NCBI GenBank assembly: GCA_035578905.1
Contig: JAQJVL010000664.1
Span: 124,001 to 188,000 of the forward strand
DNA length: 64,000 nt
Direction of reading: 5' to 3'
From: Stictocephala bisonia
Taxonomy: Eukaryota > Arthropoda > Insecta > Hemiptera > Membracidae
Shown piece by piece: positions 47,020 to 57,180 of this stretch. Positions within the stretch are counted from its first letter, which is position 1; each line of letters starts with the position of its first letter. Both the position numbers and the translations under genes were made by a program. The notes below the pieces were generated by a model. That model was not told where the DNA came from. It made no database searches and saw only the letters and a list, made by a program, of their open reading frames with translations.

Positions 47020-50000
47020 GTGTCACCGGTTGTGCTGGTTAAGAAGAAGGATGGCTCTACCAGGTTTTGTGTGGACTACCGTCAGCTCAATAATATCACC
47101 AAGAAGGATAGCTACCCGCTTCCTAGAATTGACGACACGCTGGACACCTTGGTAGGATGCCAACTATTCTCGACTTTGGACCTTAGGAGCGGATATTGGC
47201 AAGTAGCCCTGGCCCCTGAGGACAAGGAGAAGACTGCTTTTTCAATTGGGAGTGGCCTATGGCAATTTACTGTAATGCCATTTGGACTATGCAATGCCCC
47301 AGCCACTTTTGAACGTCTAATGGAGAGCGTCTTAAGGGGCTTGTCATGGGAGACCTGTCTCGTCTATTTAGACGACATTATTGTATTGGGAAAAACCTTT
47401 TCAGATCATCTGACGAATTTAGAGCGGGTTATCGAGAGGCTTCGTGCAGCGAACCTGAAGCTGAACCCGAAGAAATGCCACTTGTTTAGGAGGCAAGTAA
47501 GCTATCTTGGCCATGTCGTCTCGAGTAAAGGAGTTTCGGTTGATCCTGATAAAATCCGAGCAATAACCCACTGGCCTGTGCCTCGTGATAAACATCAGGT
47601 TAGGAGTTTCATCGGGCTTTGCACTTACTATCGCAGATTTGTTAAGGGGTTTGCCAATATTGCCAGGCCAATTACCAGACTAACGGAAGAGAAACGAGTC
47701 TTCGAATGGGACCAGAACTGCCAGCGATCCTTTGAGGAGCTGAAGAACAGGCTTAGCAGCGCCCCGATTCTGAGCTACCCAAGACCTGACGGACGATTCA
47801 TCCTCGATACGGATGCGAGTAACACCGCCATTGGAAGCGTCCTTTCTCAAATACAGGACGGTGAGGAACGTGTCATCGGGTACTTCAGTAAAGTCCTCTC
47901 AGCTCCTGAACGTAACTACTGCGTCACAAGGAGAGAACTTCTGGCAGTTGTGAAGTCAGTTGAACACTTCCACAAATACTTGTATGGAAGACGGTTCCTG
48001 TTGAGAACGGACCACGCGGCTCTCATGTGGTTACTGAGATTCAAGTCTCCAGAGGGTCAAGTGGCCAGATGGATCGAGCGCCTACAGGAGTATGACTTCG
48101 AGTCCGAACATCGTCCTGGCTCCAGCCATCGGAACGCAGATGCGCTGTCTAGAAGGCCCTGTGAGGACGACTGCAAACACTGTTCTCGTCAGGAACAGAG
48201 GACAGCAACTGTAAAAAGGTCTACTGTAGTTGACAACGCTTGGGAGCCTACAGCACTGCAGAAGGAGCAGAAAGAAGACCCTGATTTGAAATATCTGTTC
48301 AACTGGAAACAGTCCGATAAAGGGAGGCCATCGTGGCAGGAGGTTTCACCGCTTTCGAAGACTGTGAAAGCCTACTGGGCGCAATGGGATTCCATGCTGA
48401 TAGATAATGGCCTGTTGAAGAGGGCAGTGGAGTCTGTGGATGGGGGAAGCCGTAGGCTTCAACTAGTTGTTCCTCGGAGGAGAGTGCCGGATGTTTTAAG
48501 GGAGCTCCACAATGGGACATCGGGAGGCCACCTGGGAGTCCACCGGACCTTGGAAAAAGTACGAGACCGTTTCTATTGGGCTAATCTGAAGAACGATGTG
48601 TTGGACTGGTGTCGGCGATGTACGACTTGTGCGGCATCCAACGGCCCACTGAAAAAGAGTAAGGCCCCGATGAGAAAGTACAATGTGGGTGCTCCATTCG
48701 AGCGGACTGCCATTGATGTAGCGGGCCCCTTTCCCATCACCGACAGTGGAAATAAATTTATTCTAGTAGCAATGGACTACTTCAGTAAATGGGCTGAAGC
48801 CTATGCGCTTCCCAATCAAGAAGCTTCCACTGTCGCGGACGTGTTGGTGAAGGAATTTGTCAGTCGGTTCGGGGTTCCTATGGAACTACACTCCGATCAA
48901 GGGCGAAACTTCGAGTCGGCTGTATTCACTGGAGTGTGTGAGGCTTTGGGGATCCGAAAGACAAGGACGACTCCTCTTCACCCTCAGTCGGATGGCATGG
49001 TGGAGCGAATGAACCGAACCATGGGAAGGTATCTCTCAAAAGTTGTCTCCGAACATCAGCGAGACTGGGACCAGTACATACACCTGTTTCTACTAGCGTA
49101 TCGCAGTTCTATCAGTGAGACAACTGGGCAAACACCTGCGAGTGTGGTATTTGGTCGGGAGCTCCGTCTACCATGTGATCTGCAGTTTGGACTGAAACCT
49201 GACGAAGACGTCGCTGGGGAAGATTATGTGTCAAATCTTCGAAAGAGAATGGACGACATACATGAGAGGGTTTGCTCAAACATCCTTGGAGCTAGTGACA
49301 GAATGAAGGACCGGTATGACATCAAGGCGGAGAAGGGTGGTTTCAAACAAGGAGAACTGGTCTGGCTGCACAATCCTCGAAGGCGTCGTGGCTACTGTCC
49401 CAAACTTCAGTCTTCATGGGAAGGTCCCTACGAGATAGTCGCAAGGATAAACGACGTGGTTTATAGGATTAAGAAGCGGCCAAACGGGAAGCCAAAAGTG
49501 GTCCATTTTAACCGCCTTGCACCCTATAAAGGAGACCATGGACCAGTTGAAGACCAACACACGAGGGCCGTTTCAGCTGAATCCAGGGACTTGGATATGG
49601 CGGATCGAGGTGGCGTTGCTGATGTGGTCTACAAGGACATCTTCTTGTTACCAAAGCGCTACACCCTTGCTCACTGTGTTGCAAAAGACCTGAGAATGTC
49701 TCGCGGAATAGCCACGGTGTTCAGAAGAAAATATGGGGGCATTGAAGAACTGGAGAAGCAGAAACCGAGCATCGGCAAGGCACTTCATATTCAACGGAAC
49801 GGCCAACACCTATTTTACCTGGTGACCAAGGAGCGCTCTCATCAGAAGCCCACCTATGAAGCATTGATGGAAAGTCTCCTGAACCTGCGGGCGGAACTCC
49901 TTCGTAGGGGGCTTATGAAGCTCGCCATCCCTAGAATAGGCTGCGGGTATGACGGCTTGAATTGGGCAGTGGTCCGAAGGATGGTTCAAGGGATCTTCGC

Positions 50001-50391
50001 AGATTCTGGAATAACTGTGGTGGTCTGCGTCTTGAACCCTTGGGACTCAGGAATGAGGACGGTGGCTAAGGATGGGCTTACAAATCTGCGCCTGCCACCA
50101 GGACCTGTTCCGGGACAGAACAGCCTTAAGGAGGGGGTAGTGTCGCGGGCTGCAACAATAGACGACCGGTTTAGCAAGGAGAGGGACAAAGGTGCTCCGC
50201 CCTCTGCCTTTGTGAGAGGGCGCCTCGAATATGATTGGTTCCCTCCTTACCCCGCCGCGCCTACCCTCCTGCCCCGTGAAGAATGTTCTCCATGTTTCTG
50301 GAAAGTCGCCTCCCCGCCATCGCTGGGCCTTTCTTCTAGTCACCGGAACCTTCGAGAAGGTGGGGTATCCCTATATAAGGGACTCGCCTGA
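47020..50391 (+). CDS. pol: Pol: RT, RNase H, integrase, GPY/F, C-terminal macrodomain
   Basis: 1,123 codons open after the TAG. Counting from 47020: RT with the catalytic YLDD at residues 116-119; RNase H with Asp263, Glu306, Asp331 and Asp374; integrase zinc domain (His497, His504, Cys534, Cys537); DDE core at Asp566, Asp626 and Glu662 (35 residues between the last two); GPY motif at 802-804 followed by [10 protein letters not shown]. These are the standard Ty3/gypsy parts in standard order. Residues about 866-1007 form a macrodomain (separate entry). The frame does not stop at the polypurine tract: it reads through it and about 250 bp of U3 to TGA at 50389-50391. The tail is proline-rich and basic with no known domain. 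Polyprotein processing would be by its own protease. GC content is well above the flanks. Confidence 0.95.
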   Translation: MSPVVLVKKKDGSTRFCVDYRQLNNITKKDSYPLPRIDDTLDTLVGCQLFSTLDLRSGYWQVALAPEDKEKTAFSIGSGLWQFTVMPFGLCNAPATFERLMESVLRGLSWETCLVYLDDIIVLGKTFSDHLTNLERVIERLRAANLKLNPKKCHLFRRQVSYLGHVVSSKGVSVDPDKIRAITHWPVPRDKHQVRSFIGLCTYYRRFVKGFANIARPITRLTEEKRVFEWDQNCQRSFEELKNRLSSAPILSYPRPDGRFILDTDASNTAIGSVLSQIQDGEERVIGYFSKVLSAPERNYCVTRRELLAVVKSVEHFHKYLYGRRFLLRTDHAALMWLLRFKSPEGQVARWIERLQEYDFESEHRPGSSHRNADALSRRPCEDDCKHCSRQEQRTATVKRSTVVDNAWEPTALQKEQKEDPDLKYLFNWKQSDKGRPSWQEVSPLSKTVKAYWAQWDSMLIDNGLLKRAVESVDGGSRRLQLVVPRRRVPDVLRELHNGTSGGHLGVHRTLEKVRDRFYWANLKNDVLDWCRRCTTCAASNGPLKKSKAPMRKYNVGAPFERTAIDVAGPFPITDSGNKFILVAMDYFSKWAEAYALPNQEASTVADVLVKEFVSRFGVPMELHSDQGRNFESAVFTGVCEALGIRKTRTTPLHPQSDGMVERMNRTMGRYLSKVVSEHQRDWDQYIHLFLLAYRSSISETTGQTPASVVFGRELRLPCDLQFGLKPDEDVAGEDYVSNLRKRMDDIHERVCSNILGASDRMKDRYDIKAEKGGFKQGELVWLHNPRRRRGYCPKLQSSWEGPYEIVARINDVVYRIKKRPNGKPKVVHFNRLAPYKGDHGPVEDQHTRAVSAESRDLDMADRGGVADVVYKDIFLLPKRYTLAHCVAKDLRMSRGIATVFRRKYGGIEELEKQKPSIGKALHIQRNGQHLFYLVTKERSHQKPTYEALMESLLNLRAELLRRGLMKLAIPRIGCGYDGLNWAVVRRMVQGIFADSGITVVVCVLNPWDSGMRTVAKDGLTNLRLPPGPVPGQNSLKEGVVSRAATIDDRFSKERDKGAPPSAFVRGRLEYDWFPPYPAAPTLLPREECSPCFWKVASPPSLGLSSSHRNLREGGVSLYKGLA
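49615..50040 (+). other. TARG1/OARD1-like macrodomain at the Pol C-terminus
   Basis: Residues about 866-1007 of the long Pol frame. Key matches to the TARG1 (C6orf130/OARD1) class, in order: KDIF near 49633 (GD(L/I)F strand); [17 protein letters not shown] at about 49663-49713; KYGG at about 49729; [17 protein letters not shown] at 49810-49860; [15 protein letters not shown] at 49921-49965. In human TARG1 the catalytic pair is Lys84 and Asp125. Here Lys (49828-49830) and Asp (49951-49953) lie in the same motifs and the same 41 residues apart. Known members remove ADP-ribose from acidic residues and deacylate O-acyl-ADP-ribose. I infer an active hydrolase fused to integrase. It is in frame with no intron, stop or linker break. 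Confidence 0.88.
50128..50140 (+). other. Polypurine tract
   Basis: AAGGAGGGGGTAG directly abuts the 3' LTR. It primes plus-strand DNA synthesis. It is also translated in the Pol frame. Confidence 0.85.
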
Positions 50392-50694
50392 TCAGTGAGT
50401 CAGTCTGGTTTTGGAGCAGTGAATTGAAAGTGTGACAGTAACCGTGACAGTGATCTATCGGGAAGTTAGTGTGACAGGACATTGAGAATTATTGTCGTAT
50501 TGTTATTTGTAAGTAATAGTGTTAGGACATTGAGGACTTGTTATTAGATTATAGATTCCTCTTTGTTAAATCAGTAAGTGTAAAAAAAATTGTTTAGAAC
50601 TTAGCTATTACTTTATTTTATTGTAATTAGATATTGTTAATAAATAGTTAGTTTAAATCAGAAATCGCCATTCATTCATTTAAGAACCCTAGAT
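50141..50694 (+). repeat. 3' LTR (last bases missing)
   Basis: Starts TGTCGCGGG, one copy of the 39-bp unit, and is otherwise as the 5' LTR. The match ends at CCCTAGAT; the final ACGTAACA of the 5' LTR is absent. AATAAA lies at 50639-50644. Confidence 0.93.
50639..50644 (+). terminator. Poly(A) signal in the 3' LTR
   Basis: AATAAA near the end of the 3' LTR, equivalent to 44472-44477. It is the likely cleavage signal for the element's transcript. Confidence 0.55.
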
Positions 50695-50715
50695 TAAATA
50701 GGAAAACGTTTACAG

Positions 50716-50781
50716 GAAACTTTTGCGGTCCATTAGTTGACATTTTCCAGGTTCATTCTAAAGACAATCGGCCATTGATGT
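50716..50781 (+). CDS. Candidate host exon 1 of a split gene
   Basis: GTTTACAG ends at 50715; the next 66 bp are open in the phase GA|AAC (NFCGPLVDIFQVHSKDNR, then PLM) and end at T|GTAAGTGAT, a near-consensus donor. One base is left over, which fits the two-base start of the candidate exon at 59054. The exon begins only 21 bp after the end of the gypsy 3' LTR. The protein family is not recognised. The support is splice signals, composition and phase compatibility only. Confidence 0.35.
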
Positions 50782-52587
50782 GTAAGTGATGAGGAGTAAT
50801 TCATTGAATAATTGAAGACGATCTGGTAGACCCTAAGGTATTCATACTGTAAAATATGCCACATGGCTGATGTGCTAAAGGATCTCAACACTATCTGGCT
50901 TTAACTATTTAACACCCACAAACATTTTTCCTAGTCCTTAAACAACATTGAGTAGGTTAAACGATTCCGTTCCCTTCCATAGTGATAATTTAAAAGACTT
51001 TTCATGTAATTAAAAAGGAACAGGTATTCTTTATTTAATGAAGCATTAAGAAATATTTCCATAAAAGAGATATTTTAGAGCCATCATCTTAAAATCCCAT
51101 TGGACTTATTTTGAGAATAAGTCCAACTTCTTCGAATGTTGCATTTCAGTTTTAAAATGGCACCTTTTGTTTCAAAAAAAGTTATATATGTATTCCTGTT
51201 ACCTAGTTAACAAAAGTACTGCCCGTTAATAAACGTACAGGCCAATAAACTATCACTATACTGTGGACTACGTAAGTGAACCAGGGAATAAAAAAACGAA
51301 TAAAAAAGTCTAAAAGCATGTTACATACAGATTATGACGTCATAAAATGCTCTCTAATGTGAATTTTTCAAAATATATTCATGGAACGAGACTAGTTTAA
51401 AAGTCTCACATTCCGGAACATCCTCATATAAGATATTTCGTACCACTAATCTACATTGCATGCCTTAAAGGGGTTCCTTATAAATAATTATAAAATAAAT
51501 ATTTTATTAGAATAATTTGAAATGTATTTAATTTCCAAATACTTTATAAACATTAACTGGTCTATATAATTATACATATAAAAGACAAATATCATTAACC
51601 GAATTAGCAGTTAAAAAATAAATAAATAAAAGTAAATATAGGGTTTTGTTTGATTAAATTGACCCAAATACTCGTCATGTTCTCTAGATACGTACTTAAA
51701 ACGTATTTAAAAACTTCATCTCTCAAAGAATTAAATAATGTATATAATGTTTACAGAGATACACCTGTATTGAGCTATTTTTTAAAAAAAGGTAAGATGG
51801 GAAAAATACTTAGTCTAAAAATGTTTTATTAGATATATATTGTGGACTATGTCAATATAAAATGGTCTCTTTGTTTGTCGACCTACAATTTATGGCTATT
51901 TACTGGTTTGGCATATGTTGTTTCAGTGAAAAATATGGAACTAACTGGCGAACACATTGTATTTATTGATAGATCATAATACCCGATTTTTTTTTTTTTT
52001 TTTTTTTAAACACCCTTTACACTATCTTGGAGTTAGTAATTAAAATATGTGACACACGAATAGTATCAAACCTTTGGGAGTAATTATAGTACTTACACTT
52101 AAGCACAGGTACTTATAGTTAACATTTGATATAAGTAATGTTAAATAAACTATATATTTGAATCTAAATAAACTCTAACCTCTGGAATCATCAGAATAAT
52201 TATTATCAATATTCACAAGTTAGATAAAGTAGATGGACTAATATGGACATTTTTGGACAATTAGTCAACAATAATTATTAACTACACAAATTAACAATAT
52301 TTACATTTTTCGCTTCATTTGAACGATGTTTCCATCAGCTTCCATCAATCATAAGTCTTCTGCCATCAATAACCATGATGTATGGTTTGATTTATTACGT
52401 GGAGACACGATACATGTTCTATGTTTACGCAACCCTACCAATTCATTTAAATTTCATATTTCCTTTTTTATTTTCCTGAAAGTTACCCTTAAATATTGTT
52501 GACGAATGAAGTATATTTTTTTATCTACTTACAATTACTTTTCTATATTTGAATTTCTTATTATTTTCATGTATCGTGTTTACAAAA
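50782..52587. other. No gene recognised
   Basis: AT-rich intronic or intergenic sequence with a T22-type run at about 51988-52009. Confidence 0.5.
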
Positions 52588-53826
52588 ATGGTAAATTTGA
52601 CCGAATATTTATTAGTAGCATCCCTACCTCCGGTCTGCGAGGAGGAGGTAGTCAGTGTGATACAGAGACTGAATTCAAAAAGATCATGTGATATTAATAA
52701 TATGTCCGTATGGCTCCTTAAGCGCTGCTTTAGGCACATCTTAACGCCTCTTACAAAATTAATCAACTCCTCTTTTGAATCAGGGACCTTTCCATCTGGT
52801 CTAAAAATGGCCAAGGTTATTCCTGTATTTAAAAAAGAAGATCCATTTCAAAAAAATAATTATCGCCCCATTTCAATCCTCCCAGTGTTCAGTAAAGTAT
52901 TTGAGAGGGTATTTTATAATAGATTGGAGAATTATCTTGAGACATTCCAAATCCTCAGCTCTGAACAATTCGGTTTTAGGAAAAATAAATCTACAATTGA
53001 TGCTATGCAGAATCTTATCGAGGGCATTGTCGATGGATTAGTGAGGAGGGAACGTGTGCTAAGCATATTTCTTGATCTCTCGAAAGCCTTTGACTGTGTG
53101 CATCATGGAACCCTTTTGCACCGGTTGGAGGCTAGTGGTGTTCGTGGTCTTCCACACAAATGGCTTACTTCATATCTTAAGGATAGGGAACAACGTGTGG
53201 AGGTAGCGAATGCTCTTTCAACGAAAGTAGCCGCTATTCAAGGTGTCCCCCAGGGATCCATTCTTGGGCCGTTACTTTTCTTAATCTATGTAAATGGACT
53301 CAACTCAGAAGTACAGAATGGCCACCTTATTCAATACGCTGATGACACGACTCTCTGTTTTAAAAGAAGTACCATAAATGAACTGGAAGTCTTATCTTCC
53401 ACTGAATTAAATTCTTGTATTCAGTATTTTGAAGAATTAAATTTGGCAACAAACCAATCAAAAACAAATATAATTAATTTCAATTTGAGACATCAAGATA
53501 CTGCTGTACTACCAGCAGTTTCAATAGATGGTGCTTTCCTTGAAGAAACTGAGTCCACAAAATTCCTTGGAATGTACCTAGATCGTGGTCTGACTTGGAA
53601 TAACCACATAGACAGTATTTGTGCAAAAGTCACCTCAGGTATCTTTGCTTTGCGGAAATTAGGACAATTTTGCAATAAAGAGGTTATGAAAATGGCCTAT
53701 TTTGGATTAGTATATCCGCATCTTGCGTATGGTATACGACTTTGGGGGGGGGGGGCTGCTCTAAACAAAGATTTGAGAGAGTATTTAAATTCCAAAAAAA
53801 AGCAGTCCGCATTATTGGCAAACTAG
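52588..53826 (+). CDS. Non-LTR reverse transcriptase (5' truncated, then frameshifted)
   Basis: 412 codons from the ATG at 52588, which is probably fortuitous upstream flank. RT motifs in order: VIPVFKKEDPFQKNNYRPIS; EQFGFRKNKST; FLDLSKAFDCVHH (first catalytic Asp, near 53065-53105); QGVPQGSILGPLLF; QYADDTTL with YADD at 53335-53346; TKFLGMYLDRGLTW; and YPHLAYGIRLWG. All three catalytic Asp are present. After a run of 12 G at about 53744-53755 the frame slips and ends 24 codons later at 53826. The true continuation is in another frame at 53742-54179. It copies element RNA at a nicked chromosomal target; this copy lacks the nicking domain. Confidence 0.88.
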   Translation: MVNLTEYLLVASLPPVCEEEVVSVIQRLNSKRSCDINNMSVWLLKRCFRHILTPLTKLINSSFESGTFPSGLKMAKVIPVFKKEDPFQKNNYRPISILPVFSKVFERVFYNRLENYLETFQILSSEQFGFRKNKSTIDAMQNLIEGIVDGLVRRERVLSIFLDLSKAFDCVHHGTLLHRLEASGVRGLPHKWLTSYLKDREQRVEVANALSTKVAAIQGVPQGSILGPLLFLIYVNGLNSEVQNGHLIQYADDTTLCFKRSTINELEVLSSTELNSCIQYFEELNLATNQSKTNIINFNLRHQDTAVLPAVSIDGAFLEETESTKFLGMYLDRGLTWNNHIDSICAKVTSGIFALRKLGQFCNKEVMKMAYFGLVYPHLAYGIRLWGGGAALNKDLREYLNSKKKQSALLAN

Positions 53827-54179
53827 GTTACAGAGAGTCGTGTAGAGCAACTTTCGGGGAGCTTGGTTTGTTGACCCTGCCCAGCCTCTACGTACTTGAT
53901 GTAATTCTGCACTGTAGATCGGGTGTAGATCTGACTCAGGGAAGAGGCGTTCACCAGTATGAGACGAGAGGCAGGTACAACTTTAGAATCCAACATCACA
54001 GACTAACAGTAACCGATCATCTACCCCAGGTGTTTGGCGTTAGGCTAATTAACAAGCTTCCTGAAAGCATTAACAATATTAACTCTCCGAATATATTTAA
54101 AACTCGTTTGAAACGATTTTTGTTGTCAAAATCATTTTATTCAGTTGATGAGTTTATGACTGGCCGCTGGGCAAATTAA
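53742..54179 (+). CDS. C-terminal part of the non-LTR ORF2, out of frame after G run
   Basis: The frame continuing past the G12 run gives CSKQRFERVFKFQKKAVR, then a basic and aromatic C-terminal region ending at TAA 54177-54179. This segment is standard in jockey/CR1 ORF2 proteins, and its counterpart follows directly in frame in relatives (compare the KKAIRII stretch at 39730 and the minus-strand KKAVRII near 20860). A change of one G up or two G down would join the frames, so the break is a homopolymer slip, biological or from sequencing. Confidence 0.8.
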   Translation: MGGGGCSKQRFERVFKFQKKAVRIIGKLGYRESCRATFGELGLLTLPSLYVLDVILHCRSGVDLTQGRGVHQYETRGRYNFRIQHHRLTVTDHLPQVFGVRLINKLPESINNINSPNIFKTRLKRFLLSKSFYSVDEFMTGRWAN

Positions 54180-54394
54180 AAATTAATTGTAATAAAGTTC
54201 AAAACTGAGATTGTGGACTGTATCTGAGTGACTAATCACCATTAGACTAAGAATGTATGAAATATCTTTGTATGTTTGATTGCGACCTTGATGTGAATGA
54301 ATGTTTTATTTGTCTATATGTTTTATTTGTCTATATTTATATATTTATTTACCACCTGACGATTGTGATACATTTATGTTAAATGTTTGTTTGC

Positions 54395-54400
54395 AATAAA
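54395..54400 (+). terminator. Poly(A) signal of the non-LTR element
   Basis: AATAAA just before the (ATT)n tail. The related fragments at 20319 (minus) and 40215 also end in AATAAAGAT-type sequences. Confidence 0.6.
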
Positions 54401-54403
54401 AGA

Positions 54404-54467
<64 letters not shown>
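54404..54467 (+). repeat. (ATT)n tail of the non-LTR element
   Basis: About 21 uninterrupted ATT units, placed as the 3' tail of the retrotransposon in lieu of poly(A). Confidence 0.95.
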
Positions 54468-54469
<2 letters not shown>

Positions 54470-54521
54470 TGTGGGCTATGTTAATACGTTAATTTTGCCC
54501 AATTTTTGGTAAACAAGACGA

Positions 54522-54890
54522 ACATATATAATGATTGGTCCCATCGAGAGTCAGGGGGCCCCCACCTAGACTTTCGTCGGCCCATCAATATGTACATTGG
54601 GTGGCACCACCAACATGTATAATGGTAGGCCTCATCGAGAGTCAGGAGGCCCCCACCTAGACATTCGTCGACCCATCAATATGTACATAGGGTGGCACCA
54701 CCAACATGTATAACGGTTGGTCCCATCGAGAGTCAGGGGGCCGCTAGCTAGACGTTCGTCGGCCCATCAATATGTACATAGGGTGACACCACCAACATGT
54801 ATAATGGTTGGTCCTATCGAGAATCAACGTGCCCCCACCTAGACGTTCGTTGGCTCATCAAAATGTACATCGGAGTCTCTTAATCATGAC
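54522..54890 (+). repeat. Minisatellite, about 91-bp unit, four copies
   Basis: Units start near 54522, 54613, 54704 and 54796 with (C)ATGTATAATGGTTGGTCC, then CATCGAGAGTCAGG, CCCCCACCTAGAC, GTTCGTCGGCCCATCAATAT and GTACAT-GGGTG. GC-rich compared with the flanks. It begins just after the non-LTR element. Confidence 0.92.
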
Positions 54891-55350
54891 AAGTAGTTAC
54901 TCGCCTACCCTCCCTCAAACATGACAGCTATTGTGTTCTTACGCATGGCACCCACACACCCATGTGTGGTGGTATTGAACTACCTACCTGCCCTTACAAG
55001 TATGTAATATTTACCCACCCACCAGCTTGTATACATATACAGTGGATAGGTTTTTTAGATCCATCCTCTTCTTGGTCAAGAGAAAATTTTGGTTCATTTA
55101 AAAATAATCGGAATTTGAAAAAGTTACAAACAAATATCATTACTTCAAACAATGTATACTTCAGATACATATTGGATCGATTACTTTTTAATGAACAAAA
55201 CATAATTAATTGAGCAAGAAATTAAGAACTCACAGACGTTCATTCTGAAATGAGCAAAGTAGGACTGAAATCGTTTGGACATTTCAATAGAATAAAACCA
55301 ATTAGGTTAACAAAGGAAATATCAGAATATTACAACAACTGGAGGAGGTA
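54891..55350. other. No gene; short CCCACC-rich remnants
   Basis: 54900-55060 has scattered CTACCTACC/CACCCACCAGC blocks resembling the other minisatellite cores. The remainder is AT-rich. Confidence 0.45.
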
Positions 55351-55660
55351 AAGTTTTACCTAACTTATAATTATTTAATTAGTAATACGCCGATCGTCAA
55401 GATATGGGCAAATATGAGGGGCGAGTAAATTTGATGAATGTAAATGAACGAGTGTAATCATTTTGACTATGCAAGGTCAACTGTTCCTCAGAAAGGCTAT
55501 TTATCAGTAGTTCAATAGCCAGGGTGACTTACAGCTTCACGTGTCCTAATCACGTAGTGTTGGTCTGATTACCAACTAACTGACAAATCTGACGCTCAGT
55601 TATCTTCCCTACACAGTATCTGAACTTTGACTACCATCCAACCTGGACACCCCTGACTTA
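55351..55660 (+). repeat. Dispersed repeat family A, copy at 55.4 kb
   Basis: Colinear with 1001-1335 over about 300 bp with moderate divergence; see that entry. Confidence 0.6.
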
Positions 55661-56797
55661 TATAGTACTGTCAACGTAAAATGGCAACTATTGAGGTTAA
55701 TTAATCAGATTACTATAGTTTGAGAATATCTAAAAGGACCATATATAACACAAAGCTACATGTCAAACTATAACATAGTTAGACAAAAGATGTTTGATTG
55801 AAATATTGGTCAGAGAGTGGTAGGAAAAACAATCGTACCAACTTGTCCTAATGAAGCAACGTAATTACGATGACAACTATACAATTATGAGCGAGACGAG
55901 AATCCAACTTATCCACCCGGTATTATATGTACTTTGTTTGTTCAAAAAAATAGATGTGTAACTAATAATAATTGAACTTTCATATTTAAAAAACACAATA
56001 ATAACGTGACAATACGAATGTTTTAAATTATTGTATTATAATGATTATTTGCATTTGTACTTATTGTTGAAATAATAAAGTTTACAATGTTTCAACTCGG
56101 AGAGTTGCATGTTACAATTGGTCCTTTGTACACTGTGTTTGAATGTATATGCAATTAAGTTTAAGAAGATAAAAGATTCAATAAAAGCTATTGTAAATGA
56201 AATAACAAACAACTGTTATCTTATACTAAAATATAACTATAATGTACCACAGTAAGTACCATGGTAAAGTCGAGTACTTATGTAACTGATAAGCATCGTT
56301 TCCTGTCGACTTCATCCTAACAGTTCCCAAGTGAATACTCGATTCATCTTTGAATACTGATTACCTCAATAATGTTAAAGATAGTAATTAATAAACCTGT
56401 ATCTTGCCAGATGAACAACTCTATGGAGCTTAGCTGAATACATAATGAGTAGATGAAGACATTACTTGATAAACCGGATAACTTTGTCTCAGCATCAATC
56501 CAGTGATGCCCGTAATCAATCGTAAATCAGTCTTCATAAATACAGTACCATTTCATAGAGTAATACTACCAATTTATATTAAATATTTTTGAATTTGTTA
56601 GCACACAATAGTAGTATACATAAAGCAACTTTTCAAGTTATGTAAAATATAATTGTCATCTAATCAGTCGGCTACTTAAATGTAGCCTGGAGTAAACGTA
56701 ATCTATTCTTAGTAGATACTAGATATCTATTATATAGATTATATTATTACTATAGATACTTAGCTATAATGAATCTACTGACTTGACATGGGTACTT
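55661..56797. other. No gene recognised
   Basis: AT-rich sequence with no supported feature. Confidence 0.5.
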
Positions 56798-57180
56798 GAC
56801 CTCAATTAATTGCACATTGCAACTGGAAATCTGCAACAATATATAAATGAGAACACCATTTTAGGGATAGTGAGAATAGTTTCAAATTCCAAGTTGTTGA
56901 AATGTTTACTTGCACAACAATTCTCACATATTCAAAAATATAGGTTACTAGAAAGCTTCAGATTAAGAATTGAAACGCACTCAATTCATTGACCTCAATT
57001 AATTGCACTTTGCATCTGGAAATCTGCAACAATATATAAATGAGAAGACTTTTTTGGGGACAATGCAAATAGTTTGAAAATCCACGTTGGTGAAACATTT
57101 ACTTGCACAATAATTCTCACATATTAAAAAATGTAGGTTACCATAAAGGTTCAGATAAAGAATTGAAACGTGGCAGACCT
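56798..57180 (+). repeat. Tandem duplication, 193-bp unit, two copies
   Basis: GACCTCAATTAATTGCAC starts both copies (56798 and 56991). They share CTGGAAATCTGCAACAATAT and TTACTTGCACAA-AATTCTCAC and differ by about 10-15%. Confidence 0.9.

Larger units (their letters stand above)
43934..50694 (+). mobile_element. Near-intact Ty3/gypsy LTR retrotransposon with Pol macrodomain
   Basis: The full structure is visible: 5' LTR starting TGTCGCGGG, primer binding site, gag, pol, polypurine tract and 3' LTR starting at 50141 with the same bases. Over the roughly 550 bp the LTRs share, I count two substitutions, one 1-bp indel and one extra 39-bp tandem unit, so the insertion is recent. The last eight or so bases of the LTR are missing at the 3' end. 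Gag and Pol are each interrupted by one in-frame TAG and otherwise open over 5.6 kb. No env frame is present; in its place Pol carries a C-terminal macrodomain. From about 45190 to the end of pol the element is clearly GC-richer than the host DNA, while the U5-to-gag start is AT-rich. Confidence 0.95.
52620..54467 (+). mobile_element. 5'-truncated non-LTR retrotransposon (jockey/CR1-like)
   Basis: It contains most of an RT domain, the C-terminal region, a short 3' UTR with AATAAA (54395-54400), and a terminal (ATT)n tract. The endonuclease and ORF1 are missing, so the copy is 5'-truncated, as is usual for this class. The 5' junction is near 52620, where element-like sequence (PPVCEEEVV...) begins. 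It is the best preserved of four related pieces in the window. Confidence 0.88.

Noticed and set aside
46074..50343. Minus-strand frames of 60-107 codons opposite gag and pol
   Set aside because: Shadows of the GC-rich coding strand; no motifs.
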